This document shows positions 23,079 through 34,840 of a stretch of DNA of 64,000 nt, in pieces. The DNA lies in NCBI GenBank assembly GCA_018398585.1, contig JAGTTD010000011.1, positions 4,029,001-4,093,000 of the forward strand, written 5' to 3'. The stretch is from Simmondsia chinensis. Taxonomy: Eukaryota; Streptophyta; Magnoliopsida; Caryophyllales; Simmondsiaceae. The notes under the pieces are model-generated. The model made no database searches. It saw only the letters and a list, made by a program, of their open reading frames with translations, and was not told where the DNA came from. A program made the translations under genes and the position numbers. Positions within the stretch are counted from its first letter, which is position 1, and every line of letters starts with the position of its first letter.

Positions 23079-25840
23079 AAACAAAAGTTTTGTCCTCGAA
23101 ACTCACCTTCGTTTTCGAATAATTCTGGGTATTTGCTTCTCATCTCCTCTTCGGTCTCCCATGTTACTTCTCTAGGAGTATGATTACTCCATTGGATTTT
23201 GACATATGGGATCACTCTATGCCTCAACCTTTGTTCTTTTCGGTCGACTATGCGAATTGGATGCTCCACATAAGTCAAATCTTCTCGCACTTGCAAAGGT
23301 TCATGCCGTATCACATGACAAGGATCAGAGATATACTTTCTCAATTGAGAAACATGAAATACATTATGTATTCTAGACAGTTCCGACGGTAAGGCTACTC
23401 TGTAAGCCACGTCCCCAACTTTCGCCAAAATTTCAAATGGTCCTACAAATCGAGGACTTAATTTACCCCTTTTTCCAAATCTTATCACACCTCTGGTTGG
23501 GGATACCTTTAGATAGACATGTTCACCTACTGAAAACTCCAACGGTCTTTTTCGTTTGTCTGCCCAACGCTTTTGCCTATCTTGGCTTATCTTCATTCTA
23601 TCTCTGATTAGCTTGACCTTTTCTTCAGCATCCTGTACAATCTCAGGACCTAACAGTTTTCTTTCTCCAACCTTGTTCCAAAACAAAGGAGTTCTGCATC
23701 TCCGCCCATACAAAGCTTCATATGGTGCCATCCCAATACTAGAATGGTAACTGTTGTTATAGGCAAATCCTACCAAACTCATGTAGTTATCCCAACTACC
23801 TCCCAAATCTATAACACAAGCACGCAGCATGTCCTCTAACGTCTGAATAGTCCTCTCAGTCTGCCCATCTGTTTGAGGATGATAAGCAGTACTCAAACTC
23901 AGTTTAGTTCCCAAAGCTTTTTGCAGACTCTCCCAAAATCTAGACACAAATCTTGGGTCTCTGTTAGAAATAATTTCACTTGGCACACCATGCAGCCGCA
24001 GCACAATATCAATGTACAATTCTGCCAATTTATCTAATGGAGTACCAAACCTAATAGGAAGAAAATGCGCACTCTTAGTAAGTCCATCTACAATGACCCA
24101 AATCACATCATTCTTCCTAACTGTCCTCGGTAGGCCAACAACAAAGTCCATGGAAATTCGATCCCACTTCCATTCAGGCACTTCTAAGGACTGTAGCAAT
24201 CCACAAGGCTTTTGGTTCTCGGCCTTTACTTGTTGACAGATCAAGTACTTAGCCACCAACTCAGCAATATCTCGCTTCATGTCTCTCCACCAGAAGCAGC
24301 TTTTCATGTCTCGATACATCTTCGTGCCTCCAGGATGTACCGAAAAGCGGGAACTGTGTGCTTCTTCCATGATTTTCCTTTTAATTGTTGGATCATCGGG
24401 TACACATAACCTATCTCCAAAGTACAACGCTCCGTCACCATGCAGCGTGAAGTCTGAAGATTCTCCATTGATCACCTTACTTTTCATCTTCATCAAAAAC
24501 GAGTCATGTTGCTGCGCAGCCTTGATCTTTTCTAACAATGGCGGTTGTGCAACCAAATTGGCTAAAACACCGCCCTTCTTATCATGAATGCACACTTCGA
24601 TTTGCATTTCCTCCAAGTCTCTAAGTAGCTTAGGCTGGGAAGTGACCAAGGCAGCTAAATTGCCCACTGATTTCCTGCTCAGTGCATCTGCAACTACATT
24701 TGCTTTTCCAGGATGGTAATTAATGGTCACATCATATTCTTTAATCAATTCCAACCATCTCCTCTGCCTTAAGTTTAACTCTTTCTGAGCAAACAAGTAT
24801 TTCAAGCTTTTGTGGTCTGTAAAAATCTGGCAAGGTCCACCATAGAGGTAATGTCTCCAAATCTTCAAAGCAAATATCACTGCTGCCAACTCCAGGTCAT
24901 GCGTTGGACAATTCTTTTCATGAGGCTTTAATTGTCGGGACGCATAGGCTATCACCTTCTCATTCTGCATTAGCACACAACCTAGCCCTTTCTTTGAAGC
25001 GTCACTGTAAATGACAAAGTTACCCTCATCAATAGGTAATGCAAGTATAGGGGCAGACACTAACCTCCTTTTCAGCTCTTGAAAGCTTCTTTCACAGTCA
25101 TCTGTCCACACGAACTTCACTCCTTTTTGAGTCAATCGGGTGAGAGGAAGTGCAATTTGCGAAAATCCCTCAATGAATCTTCTATAGTAACCAGCCAGTC
25201 CCAAGAAGCTTCTAATCTTTGTTGCAGTTGTGGGCGGATTCCACTCCAATACCGCTTCAACCTTTCTCGGGTCCACTGAGATGCCATCTTTGGATATCAC
25301 ATGGCCTAAGAATGCCACTCTGTCAAGCCAAAACTCACACTTACTCAACTTGGCATACAATCGGTGCTCATGCAGGGTTTGCAATACTATCCTCAGATGT
25401 TCCTCGTGCTCTTCCCTACTCTTAGAGTAGATCAATATGTCATCTATGAATATGACAACGAATCGATCCAGGTATTGTCGAAACACCCTGTTCATCAAAT
25501 CCATGAAAGCAGCAGGTGCATTCGTTAGCCCAAACGGCATAACTAAAAATTCATAATGGCCATACCTGGTTCGAAAAGCAGTCTTAGCCACATCCTTCTC
25601 TTTGATCTTTAGCTGATGATAACCAGATCGTAGGTCAATCTTAGAAAAGACCTTTGCACCTTGAAGTTGATCAAACAAGTCATCAATTCGGGGCAAGGGA
25701 TACTTATTCTTAACCGTCACCTTGTTCAGCTCTCTGTAGTCAATGCATAACCTCATACTGCCATCCTTCTTCTACACAAACAATACTGGAGCGCCCCATG
25801 GCGAGACACTTGGTCGGATGAAGCCTTTATCTAACAACTC
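23069..25840 (-). pseudogene. Tekay pol: RT, RNase H, integrase, chromodomain
   Basis: The 895-aa open stretch from 25756 carries reverse transcriptase (catalytic [11 protein letters not shown]), RNase H ([12 protein letters not shown]), integrase and a C-terminal chromodomain ending VTWETEEEM. Integrase shows the catalytic context of [19 protein letters not shown] and [11 protein letters not shown]. In the integrase zinc finger the first cysteine is replaced: KYLICQQVK where the family has KCxxCQQVK. Just upstream, the RT entry (WGAPVLFV then [15 protein letters not shown]) is interrupted by TAG at 25772-25774, replacing a lysine. Another TAG at 25841-25843 replaces a glutamine. Chromodomains of this family direct insertion to marked heterochromatin. 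No sign of active expression. Confidence 0.93.
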
Positions 25841-27656
25841 CTAGAGTTGCACCTTCAATTCTCGTAGTTCAGCAGGAGCCATTCTATAAGGGGCTTTGGA
25901 TATGGGTCTACTGCCAGGTACTAGATCAATTTCAAACTCAATTTCCCTCCTTGGAGGCAAACCATGCAAGTCTTCTGGAAAGACCTCAGAAAATTCCCTG
26001 ACAATGGGAATGTCATTTAACTTCACATCGTCCCTCCTACTGTCAAATACATGGCAAAGGAATCCTCGACACCCTTTCCTTAGGGACCTTCTAGCATTTA
26101 GGGCTGAAATCATCCTACTAGAAGTCTTAGAGTCTTTACTTCCTATAGGAGGATTTAACCCGTCCCCATGATAAGCAAACTCTGGTTGGTCAGGAATCTG
26201 AAATACAACCCTTTTTCCAAAACAGTCTAAATGTGCGTGATAAGAAGACAGCCAATTGATCCCTAGAATCACATCAAAATCCTCCATATCTAGGAGTACT
26301 AGATCTGTCACTAACTCCATATCACCTATTCTAATCACACAGTTTTCACACACAAGATCGGCAAGCACATCATACCCCAGCGGGGTTGCAACACAAAAGG
26401 GCTCGTCTAGCAGTTTCGGCTCACAAGTTAACTTAGAGGCAAATTTCTTAGCCACAAAGCAATGAGAGGCTCCGGTGTCAAATAATACATGCGCACTAGT
26501 GGAATTGATAGGAAGGGTACCTGTCACCACACGGTCACTAGCAGTCTCGTCCTTCTGAATCATAGCAAACATTCTGGCGTTACCCCTAGGTCCCTGTTTG
26601 TCATCACTGGCTCTGTTCTTGGAACCATTCTTGAGGGGACAATCACGAGCTATGTGTCCTTTCTCTTTACACTCAAAGCACCACCCTAACTTTCTATAGC
26701 ATTCACCGGAATGGTCCTTGCCACAGTGCTCGCATTTTCTGAACCCGATGTTAGAGCTCCCCGGATTCTTCGTATGAAACTTTTTGCCATTGCCACCAGA
26801 TCGGTTGGGCTTCCCTCCTTGAAAATTGCCATCTGATAACCTTTTCTTAGCAGCATGCTCCTGTTCTTCCAACTTTAGATCCACTTCCACCTTCAATGCA
26901 CGTTCAAGGACCTCCTTGTATTCCTTGAAAATGACACTTGAAAGACGCCTTCTAATGAGAGGAAGCAGTCCCCTTTCAAATCTGTTTGCTTTACTAGTCT
27001 CAGACGCCATGATGCTTGGGCTGAAACGTCCCAATTCATGAAATTTATTGGCATACTACAATACTATCATCTTCTCCCTGTCTTAGCTCGTAGAATTTAT
27101 TTTCTTTCGTCATTCTGAGCGCTTCAGGGAAGAACTGGTTATAGAAGACCTCCTTAAACTCTTCCCAATCCAACGGCCCAATAGCATTCTGGTATGCTAC
27201 CTTGATTGTAGCCCACCAGAACTCCGCATTTCCCTTAAGAAAAGGGGTGACTGCTCGAACCTTATCATCATTGGCAATTGACATTGCCTCGAACAAGGTC
27301 TCCATTTCCCGTATCCATTTTTCAGCTTCGAGAGGGTCATCTACTCCTTCAAAACTTGGGGCCCTCAACTTTGACAACCTTTCAAAGGGTGTCTCTTCAA
27401 CGCGTCGAGTGAGAGAAGGTACAGCCTGGATTTGCTGTTGATGTTGCAAGAGGTTAACCATGAGCTGGTGCATTGTTGCAACATTGAACTGATTAGAGGA
27501 GCCGCCTGAATTCTGGGCGTTTTGACCAGTGGGTCCATTTAACAGTTGAGCACGTTCCTCTTCAGGGTGCCCCTCGGTTGGGGGTGGAACCCTGCCCTTT
27601 CCCTTCAGGGTTCTCTTTCTCTCGAAGGATGCTGATGCTTTACTCTTATCACCCAT
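25841..27656 (-). pseudogene. Tekay gag and protease
   Basis: Gag starts at the ATG at 27656 and is open to 27045, with the Retrotrans_gag core (AEFWWATIK). The frame then shifts: sequence encoding YANKFHELGRF follows out of frame, which implies a 2-nt loss near 27050. The next open stretch (27034-25841) holds two zinc knuckles (CEHCGKDHSGEC and CFECKEKGHIARDC), the protease active site LFDTGASHCFV and the start of the RT domain. Gag and pol were probably one fused frame. Confidence 0.92.
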
Positions 27657-27741
27657 CTGCTCTTGAGCCTAGATCACACAAAAATAAGTTATTTTATTTT
27701 TATAATTATTTTTATTTTTTTTCCAAGGATTTATAACCTAG

Positions 27742-27753
27742 GCTCTGATACCA
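27742..27753 (-). other. Primer-binding site, tRNA-iMet (Tekay element)
   Basis: Minus-strand TGGTATCAGAGC, five bases inside the 5' LTR; an exact match to the plant initiator tRNA-Met priming sequence. Confidence 0.93.
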
Positions 27754-27758
27754 CTTTA

Positions 27759-29323
27759 TGTAACGCCCCCAAACGATAAACCGAATAGGCTTAAGTTAAG
27801 AGGATGCTACACGGCCGTACTACAATAAATCCCCTCATCATAGTACGAAGCCTAAAATCTTTTTCTGAGAATTTGTCAAAATTCCATAAATTTTGCCAAC
27901 ATATATAACCTCAAGTCCAAATACATCGATACTAACATTTTAAAACTAATAGTGCGGAAGCTCAAATTACAATATCTCAAACGGTCTATAATATCCCACT
28001 ACAAAACTATCAAATAATTAAACTACAAAAATAGACTAAATTCCGAAATAAAGAGTCGCTGCATCATCCTCATTCCTCTAGAATTTGCCACCGGCTACTA
28101 ATCTGAAAGATAAATTAATAGGATGAGCAAACAACGGCTCAGCAAGTATACCATACACCCTACCCGGATCAGGCATATTATTTAAATGAATAAAACTCCA
28201 ATCAAAGCAAGTAAAATCAATTTCGAAATTATGTTGAGGTAGCACCAAACCAATACTTTATAATTTAACTTATTTCACAAGAGCTCATTTTGGTAAAACT
28301 CACAGACGAAACGAAAATTACGGCCGGTATTATTCCCGCGATAGGGTCACAATCGACGTTCACATTTCACAAATTCGAACCGGTTCTAAGTCGACAGATC
28401 GAATAGGATCGAACATAGATCTATGTGCCAGTATTATTCCTGCGACAGGGTCACAGATCGACTTTCGCATTACACATTTCGCATTTTATAGTCGATAGAC
28501 CCCGGAGGGTCAACGTAGTTATCTGTAAGCTCTTCCCGTAAAATCTTTTAATTCAAATAGCAAGTCCGCAATAGTATCTTTAGCATACTCACAAGTACAA
28601 TTTTTCTTCAAGATTCACATGTTTAAACATCAATTCAACGTATAAATCAGTACAATTTAAATCACATATTAACACATCAAACAATAGTAGAAATCACATA
28701 TTTAAACGACAGATCAACGTATAAATCAGTATGCATTAAATCAAAAGAGTATAAATCACACAATTAGGCAAATATATATATGCCTGAACCTATTTTAACA
28801 AAATAATAAACTATTCAAATATAAGTCTCACATATAAACCCTTAAAAATCAGATTTTTCGTATATAAACAAGTAGGGGGAGTGGTATACTTACCTTTACT
28901 AGCGTTTAATCCAAAAGTCGAACTCCTATTATGGGTTAGCGTCGGATCCTATCATGTGAGAACCGGAATTTAGGATTTGACGAAAAAAGAAAGAGAGAGA
29001 ACGAGAGAGAGAGAGACGAAAGCGAGAGGGAGGGAGGCGTAGGGAGAGAGGGAGGTGAAGGGAGGCAAGAGGGAGAGAGAGGCGTGAGGGTTCTGGAGGG
29101 GGGGTGAGGCCGTTATCACAGGCCCCTTCTCATTTTTTTAAATATATTTTTGTATTTTATTTTATATATATGTATACCTTTACCTATTTTAATTACTTTA
29201 ATATTACTAATGGACCCCCTTTTGATAATTAATTCATTAATTTATTTATAATCCAACCGAAATTATAGCGAATTTTAATCGAATTATAATACCTAGCCTA
29301 ATTTAATTAGACTGGGTATTACA
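27759..29323 (-). repeat. 5' LTR of the Tekay element
   Basis: 1565 bp, collinear with 21493-23065, with the same termini and GA-rich tract and only scattered differences. Shorter TA and G tracts explain most of the length difference. Confidence 0.95.
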
Positions 29324-29913
29324 AATGTACCTGCCCTTGATCCGGAAACCCTAGGGAACAACTAGTTCCTAATGGGAATCGAACCCAAGTAGCGTCGTTT
29401 GTATTTGGTGTTCTCCATTTCTAGGCTATGTCATTAGGGGACGCAAAGTGAGATATTGAAGCCTGAGGAGCTTGCGAGAAATTGGAAAGGATTCTTCTGC
29501 ATATTTCCGAAATTCTAGGATAGAGTTTGATGTATAAAGCCGTTTATAACCGTTATTCAAGTTTCCAGGTGAACATATGAGCGTATAAGTAGTTACAAAT
29601 TGTTGGGCTATGCAATCCATATCTAGTTGGAATAGAGTTTGTATTTGCGACAGTTTTCTCTGGGTGAATGCCAAATGTCAAGTTTTGAGCAAACTTGCGC
29701 GTTTTGGTTTAGTAGTCTTGATAGAACGGGGAATGACTAGTTTGCTGTCTGCAATGGCGCTTTTAGGGATGTAACCGGCCTGAATGTTTGATGGATACTC
29801 GTGTTTGAAATTAATAACAATCTGTTTAGGAATGTAAATGAACCGAGCATTTGATGAACTACTTTTGTGGAAATCAGTAGCAGTTTGTTTGCATTCGTTA
29901 TTAGGGGATTGAT
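29324..29913. other. Intergenic; short hAT-like end duplications
   Basis: Two similar blocks, TTTAGGGATGTAACCGG (about 29760) and TTTAGGAATGTAAATGAACC (about 29826), each followed by a TTTGATGGA/GAAC-type block about 65 bp apart, look like duplicated fragments of a hAT end. The rest is unassigned; minus-strand ORFs have no support. Confidence 0.3.
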
Positions 29914-30050
29914 TCTTAGGTTGGGGGTCCTCAAAAACAACCTTTCGTTAAGGTATCACCCTGAAAGGGTAAAACTGTGTACATCCCACCCCTTTCAGAC
30001 CCTGCTTACACGGGAGCCTTAAGGCACTGGGCCTATTGTTGTTGTTGTTG
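29914..30050 (+). mobile_element. Au-type SINE, 137 bp
   Basis: Contains GGCACTGGGCC followed by a (TTG)n tail. TATTAGGGGATTGAT occurs at 29899-29913 and again at 30051-30065, a perfect 15-bp target duplication. Confidence 0.9.
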
Positions 30051-30065
30051 TATTAGGGGATTGAT

Positions 30066-31318
30066 AACTTATTGAGCTTAAGTTCAAACGGGGGGCGCAC
30101 GGCTTGTTTCAGCTTAATTATATTTAACAATTTCAACATTGAGTCTTTAATTTGCCTCTTGTTTTAATTTATGGTAGGGGAAGTCACTTAACCAAGTCCA
30201 GCTATTTAAAGAAAAAGTTGTATCTTTCATACTTGCATCCAAAAAAAAAAAAAAAGCGCGATAGCTGCACTTGTTGAGAACTTGACTAATTGGTTACCTT
30301 GGATCAAAAGACTCCGAGAGCAAAGCTACATCAAAGTTTGTCGGCCTTGTTGCGAAATTATTATTTTCTACATATTAATTTTTTCGGAATCAGTTTTTTA
30401 GAGAAACTTTTGAAAAGGAAGCAAACTGGTGTTCGACTTGAATTAGCGAAGAAGGGCTTTTAGTATTGTGGATTTTTTTTTAAAGAGGTAAGAAAAGGAT
30501 ATCTCAGCTTATGCCTCTCAGCCCGAGGCATTTGCCATAATTAAAGTAGATAAGGAGCGGTCAAGGGTGGTCCTAGATTACAAATCTAAGTATTTGATGC
30601 CCACAGTTTGCAAGCCAGTTTGTAGGCCGAGGAGCTTTGCGAAAGCAATGGAATGCGAATGTCATCTATAAGGGTTTGAATATTAGCAGGCATCGCATAG
30701 GATTTCAGCAGAGTCTTGATGACAATTTCATTTTTTGTCTTTCATTATAATTCTCTAAGCTCCTAGCCTATTTGCATGGAAGAAGGCGTCTTTGGTACCT
30801 GCTGCTTCTGCAACAATGATATGAGCATTCTCTATACTCCTCCATCCAAACAAGATCATTTCCTCTCTGTGAACATGTATGATGAATCTTGTAGCTGCGA
30901 AGGTGCCACATTTTGACGCCCCCCCTCCTAAACAAGTGATCATATTGGTGCCTAGACCCCATTGCTGGTCGATTAAAATTATCTTTAATGTGTCCCTTTG
31001 AAGGATGATTCTGGCACAATCATCTCTTTTTTCAAATACTTCGTCAAGAGATCCCCTTAGAATATCTAACCTTTACTCAATGTGATCGTGATACTTGCAC
31101 TTTCAATATTACCATGAGTTTTGTTTATTATTTTCATTTTTAATAGAGTATGTTTATCTAATTCACCAAAAATGAATAATTTATTTTAAAAGTTTTAATT
31201 TTTTTCTTTCAATTCTCTCCTATGACAAGTTATGTTTTGGTCTGTTTCTTTCTAGAGAAAACTAGAATGTACTATCATTTGAAAGTACTTTCATATGTGC
31301 ATAACTAAGCAAACTTCT
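30066..31318. other. Intergenic, nothing firmly recognised
   Basis: Mixed AT-rich DNA with an A-run near 30240. The 30500-31030 part has unusually balanced base composition for the surroundings and minus-strand frames of 62-83 codons, as if from a decayed coding segment. No domain motif is identifiable. Confidence 0.3.
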
Positions 31319-31667
31319 AGGGCCTGTTTGAACAAGTTGTGATAAAAATATATTTTTGAATTTTTATTTTGCTTTGGTACAAATTTTTTTTTTCCTGCAA
31401 AAATATTTTTACAAAAAATTTCCTCGATGAGAGTATTTTATTGAAAATTTTTAGTTTTTTGATTTCAAAGAGAAGCGTAGAGGTGGCCAATGGGCCGGGT
31501 AGGCCCGGAACCCGGCCCGACCTGGCTCGTTTGGGCCCGGCCCGGCCCACTACTGTAGCAGGCCAAGCCGGTCCAGGCCCGGTCCTATACCTAGCCGGGC
31601 TACGGGCCCCAAAAAATTTAGGGCCTGGCCTGGAGCCCGAGCCCGTTTGGGTATTTTTTTATTATGA

Positions 31668-31734
<67 letters not shown>

Positions 31735-32283
31735 TTTACCTAATAAAATCATAAAAAAATTGTACTTTACATGGTGATGGTGAATTTTATATGTTAGAGG
31801 TATTGGATTCAAATTTTACTAGTGTCAATTTTGTATCAAAGTTTTGTCATTTTTTTTGTAAAGTATGTTTAATTGTTTTTATATCCAATAAAATTACAAA
31901 AAAATTTTAGCTCATATGGTAATAAGGATGCTTTGCATACTAGCGCGGTGGAGTTCAAATCCTATTAGTGTCATTTTTTTGTAAAATTTTCAAGATTAAA
32001 AAAAAAAAAAAAAAACTGGGAGGGGGATCAGGCCGACCTGGGCCCGGCACCCCAATCCGGCCCGGCCCGACCCGCTACAGTGAGGGCCTAGCGGGCCCGG
32101 GCCGGGTTGGCCACCTCTAGAGAAGCGTTATTTTTTACTCCTGTTTAAAATAGAAAAATATCTTCTTCTTTTAATTTAAAAACACTTTTATTTATAATTC
32201 AAATATCCTCAAATCCTAAAAAAATATTTTCTCTTTAAAAAAAAATATTTTTTTATAAGAAAAAAAGGGCTTGTCCAAACCCA
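31319..32283. repeat. Possible outer MITE interrupted by a hAT element
   Basis: The left end GGGCCTGTTTGAACAAG and right end CTTGTCCAAACCCAC are imperfect inverted repeats, and the AT-rich arms (31340-31477 and 32120-32283) are mutually complementary. The element at 31478-32119 sits between them. Confidence 0.4.
31478..32119. mobile_element. GC-rich non-autonomous hAT element, 642 bp
   Basis: Ends TAGAGGTGGCCAA and TTGGCCACCTCTA, flanked by GAGAAGCG on both sides (31470-31477, 32120-32127), a perfect 8-bp duplication. Subterminal GGCCCGGCCCGG runs sit at both ends. The interior includes a (TA)n microsatellite at about 31669-31729. Confidence 0.93.
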
Positions 32284-32588
32284 CACCTACAGTGTTCAAG
32301 ATATACACACAGTTAATAAAATTATATCCTCTCTAGGATAAGATAAAATCTATTAATTTTTCGAACAAAAAAAAAAAAATTTCTATTAATTTGCTTTAAC
32401 CACAATAATTCTGCTGTAAAGAATAAGGCCTCGTTTGGTTGGGTTGTTATATGAATTGAATTTTTGTGGAAAGTTATATTTTTTGGGAATTTAATTTTCA
32501 TATCAACTTGGTATAGAAAACATATTTGGTTGTCAGGATGAGATAGAACTTCCTTCAGGAGGTTAATTAGAAACAAATGAATTAAAGC

Positions 32589-33052
32589 TAGGGATGGCAA
32601 TGGGGCGGGGCAGCTATGGGGAGCGCCTCTTCCATACCTGTACCCGCTACTCAAATCCATACCCATACCCACCCCGGCGGGTACAAATACATACCTATAT
32701 CCGCCCTGTTGCTCGCGGGTATCCATTACCCACCCCGTACCCGCCCTAATATAAGTACAAAACGATTAATCATACTCGCCCGTATTAGTTATTTAATGCT
32801 ATTCTTAAAATTCCATTATATTTTTTGCAACATTAATAAATAATTTATGTAATTGAATTTAAATTTGGATTTTTTAATTTAAACTTTAATTAAATATAAA
32901 ATAAAGTGGGTACGGTAGGTATAAGGCAGGGTAGAACGGGTATGCAGCAGGGCGGGACAGGTATAACACTATACCCGTACTCGCCACCCGCCTCACCTAT
33001 TGGGGCGGGTACCCATGGGTAACGGGTTTTACCAGTGTCATTGTCATCCCTA
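32589..33052. mobile_element. Non-autonomous hAT element, 464 bp
   Basis: Ends TAGGGATGGCAATGG and CATTGTCATCCCTA. Flanks ATTAAAGC and ATTAGAAC match at 6 of 8 positions. Subterminal regions are rich in GGGTACC/GGGCGGG motifs, the same family as 33725-34301. Confidence 0.82.
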
Positions 33053-33337
33053 ATTAGAACTTACTTGGGAGACTATGTAAGTTACTTCCTGCATTTGAAG
33101 GAGTTGTAAATTACTTAACAATTTTCACTTCTTGCATTCGACCTACTTCTTGCCAACTAAACAAGAGCCAAAATCAGTATTTTTTATGAATTTTTATTTA
33201 CCGTATTTACTTCTTGCATACTAAACGAGGCGTAAGGATGACAGTTTCATTTCTTGCTGGTGCAGTGAATTCATTCTTGGTATGACTTCAAAATCTAGCT
33301 TCAACACCCAATCAACACCATAACCTACATAACAATT

Positions 33338-33438
33338 GTCTCTGCAGAGACATCCGATAAAACTAGAACGATACAAACCAAATTAGCATGACTCATGGAC
33401 AAGAATGACACGTAGAAATAGAAAAATGGCCCAAGATT
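33338..33438 (+). pseudogene. U6 snRNA-like copy 1
   Basis: The 5' stem-loop GTCTCTGCAGAGAC is perfectly paired, with GTCTC/GAGAC replacing the usual GTCCC/GGGAC, a compensatory change. The ACAGAGA box is altered (GATACAAACCAAATTAGC), while the AGC triad is kept. Ends GGCCCAAGATT. Confidence 0.8.
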
Positions 33439-33550
33439 AGAAAACCTACATAAAATCATATATATAACTCAACTGAAAATAGAGAAGTAGGGACATACTT
33501 TGGAATCAGATAATGATCATTACCCTACTATTAGTCGTTACATAAAAGTT

Positions 33551-33650
33551 GTCTCTTCAGAGACATTTGATAAACTTGGAGCAACACATAGAGATTAGCA
33601 CAGCCCTTGTGTCAGGATGACACACATAAATCGGAAAATGGTACAAATTT
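33551..33650 (+). pseudogene. U6 snRNA-like copy 2
   Basis: The 5' stem GTCTCTTCAGAGAC is fully paired. The ACAGAGA region reads CACATAGAGATTAGC. The 3' end keeps GGATGACACACATAAATCG. Confidence 0.8.
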
Positions 33651-33724
33651 AAGAAAAACCTATACAAAATCATATATATAACACGATTGAAAATAGACAA
33701 GTAGAGGATATACCTTGGAATAAC

Positions 33725-34301
33725 TAGGGATGACAGTGGGGCACGTAAAACCAATTACCCGCGGGTACACGCCTTGTTTGGAGCGGGTATGAATAATTGA
33801 GGCGGGTAGTGGGTACGGGTTTGATGTACCCGCCCTGTACTCGCCACGGGTATGGGACGGGTATGAGTATAGTGTTGTATCCATCCTGTCCCGCTCCATA
33901 CCCACCTCCCCCCATTTTATACCCACCATATCTGCTTCATTTTGTATCTAATGATCTTCAAATTTAAAAAAAATACGTGCTTAAGTTTAATTGCGTAAAT
34001 TAATTATCAATGTTATAAAAAAAATATAATTGAGCTTTTAGAAATAGTATTAAATGATTAATATAAAGCGGGTATCGATAATTATTTTGTACCCACATTA
34101 AGACGGGTACGGGAGGGTAATGGATACTCGTTGGATACTTGCGGGTGTATGAGTACGAGTTTGTACCCGCTGGGGGTGGGTATGAGTATCCATTTCATAC
34201 CCCTAGCGGGTACTGAGACGGGGCATGGGTATGGATTTTAGTAGTGGGTACAGATATGAAGGAGGCATCTCCAGTACCCACCCCGTCCCATTGCCAACCT
34301 A
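33725..34301. mobile_element. hAT-like element inserted between U6-like copies 2 and 3, ~577 bp
   Basis: Starts TAGGGATGACAGTGGGG and ends CCATTGCCAACCTA, one base short of the consensus inverted repeat. The interior has the GCGGGTACGGG / CCCGCGGGTA motifs of the 32589-33052 family. Target duplication is not clean: compared with intact array units a few bases (GACCAT) are missing at the junction. Confidence 0.75.
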
Positions 34302-34330
34302 TACCTAACTATTAGTCGTTAACATAAAAG

Positions 34331-34420
34331 CTCTCGCTTTGGAGACATGATAAAATTGGAACGATACACAAAAGATTAGCATGATCCTTATGTAAGGCCG
34401 ACACGCATCTCCAAATTTTG
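34331..34420 (+). pseudogene. U6 snRNA-like copy 3
   Basis: Keeps GATAAAATTGGAACGATACA and AAGATTAGCATG, but the 5' stem is degenerate and about 14 bases (the AAATCGAGAAATGG part) are deleted before CCAAATTTTG. Confidence 0.78.
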
Positions 34421-34538
34421 AAAAAAGAAAACCTATGTAAAACCATACACGTAACACCACTTAAAATAAAGTAACCACAAACATACCTCGGAATCAGAAA
34501 ACAACCATTAACTAACTATTAGGAGTAGTATAAAAACT

Positions 34539-34640
34539 GTCTCTTTGAAGACATCTAATACAATTGGAATGATTCAGGCAAGATTAGCACGACTCTTGCA
34601 CGAGGATGACACAAACAAATCGAGAAATGATCCAAATTTT
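34539..34640 (+). pseudogene. U6 snRNA-like copy 4
   Basis: Contains AAGATTAGCACGACTC, GGATGACAC and AAATCGAGAAATGATCCAAA. The ACAGAGA box is changed to TTCAGGCA. TATAAAAA lies only about 9 bases upstream, too close for a pol III snRNA TATA box. Confidence 0.8.
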
Positions 34641-34738
34641 GAAAGTGAAAACCTACATACACATACATAACGCCACGGAGACATACCTTAGAATTAGATA
34701 ACGACTATTACCTAACTATTAGCCGTTGTATAAAAATT

Positions 34739-34840
34739 GTCTTGTTACAGACATCTAATAAAATTGGAACCATACTGACAAGATTAGCATAACTCCTGCG
34801 CGAGGATGATACACACGAATCAAGAAATGATCCAAATTTC
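34739..34840 (+). pseudogene. U6 snRNA-like copy 5
   Basis: Among the copies closest to functional U6: AATAAAATTGGAAC, AAGATTAGCATAACTCCTGC, and CAAGAAATGATCCAAATTTC at the end. The ACAGAGA box reads ACTGACA, so splicing function is unlikely. Confidence 0.8.

Larger units (their letters stand above)
21493..29323 (-). mobile_element. Full-length Ty3/gypsy chromovirus (Tekay/Del type), 7.8 kb
   Basis: Two long terminal repeats in direct orientation bracket gag-protease-RT-RNase H-integrase-chromodomain on the minus strand. The host duplication AATGT is perfect (21488-21492 and 29324-29328). LTR ends are TGTAACGCCCC...GGTATTACA on the plus strand. The primer-binding site (27742-27753) and polypurine tract (23066-23078) are in place. 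The chromodomain, tRNA-iMet priming and gene order indicate the Tekay lineage. The frame is broken by a gag frameshift and two nonsense codons, so it cannot act alone as it stands. LTRs differ by scattered substitutions and simple-repeat length, implying fairly recent insertion. Confidence 0.96.

Noticed and set aside
31669..31729. Hypothetical Tyr/Ile-repeat proteins
   Set aside because: Pure TA microsatellite inside a hAT element.
33338..34840. Functional U6 snRNA genes
   Set aside because: The ACAGAGA box is changed in every copy, one copy has an internal deletion, and the plant USE and correctly placed TATA box are missing.
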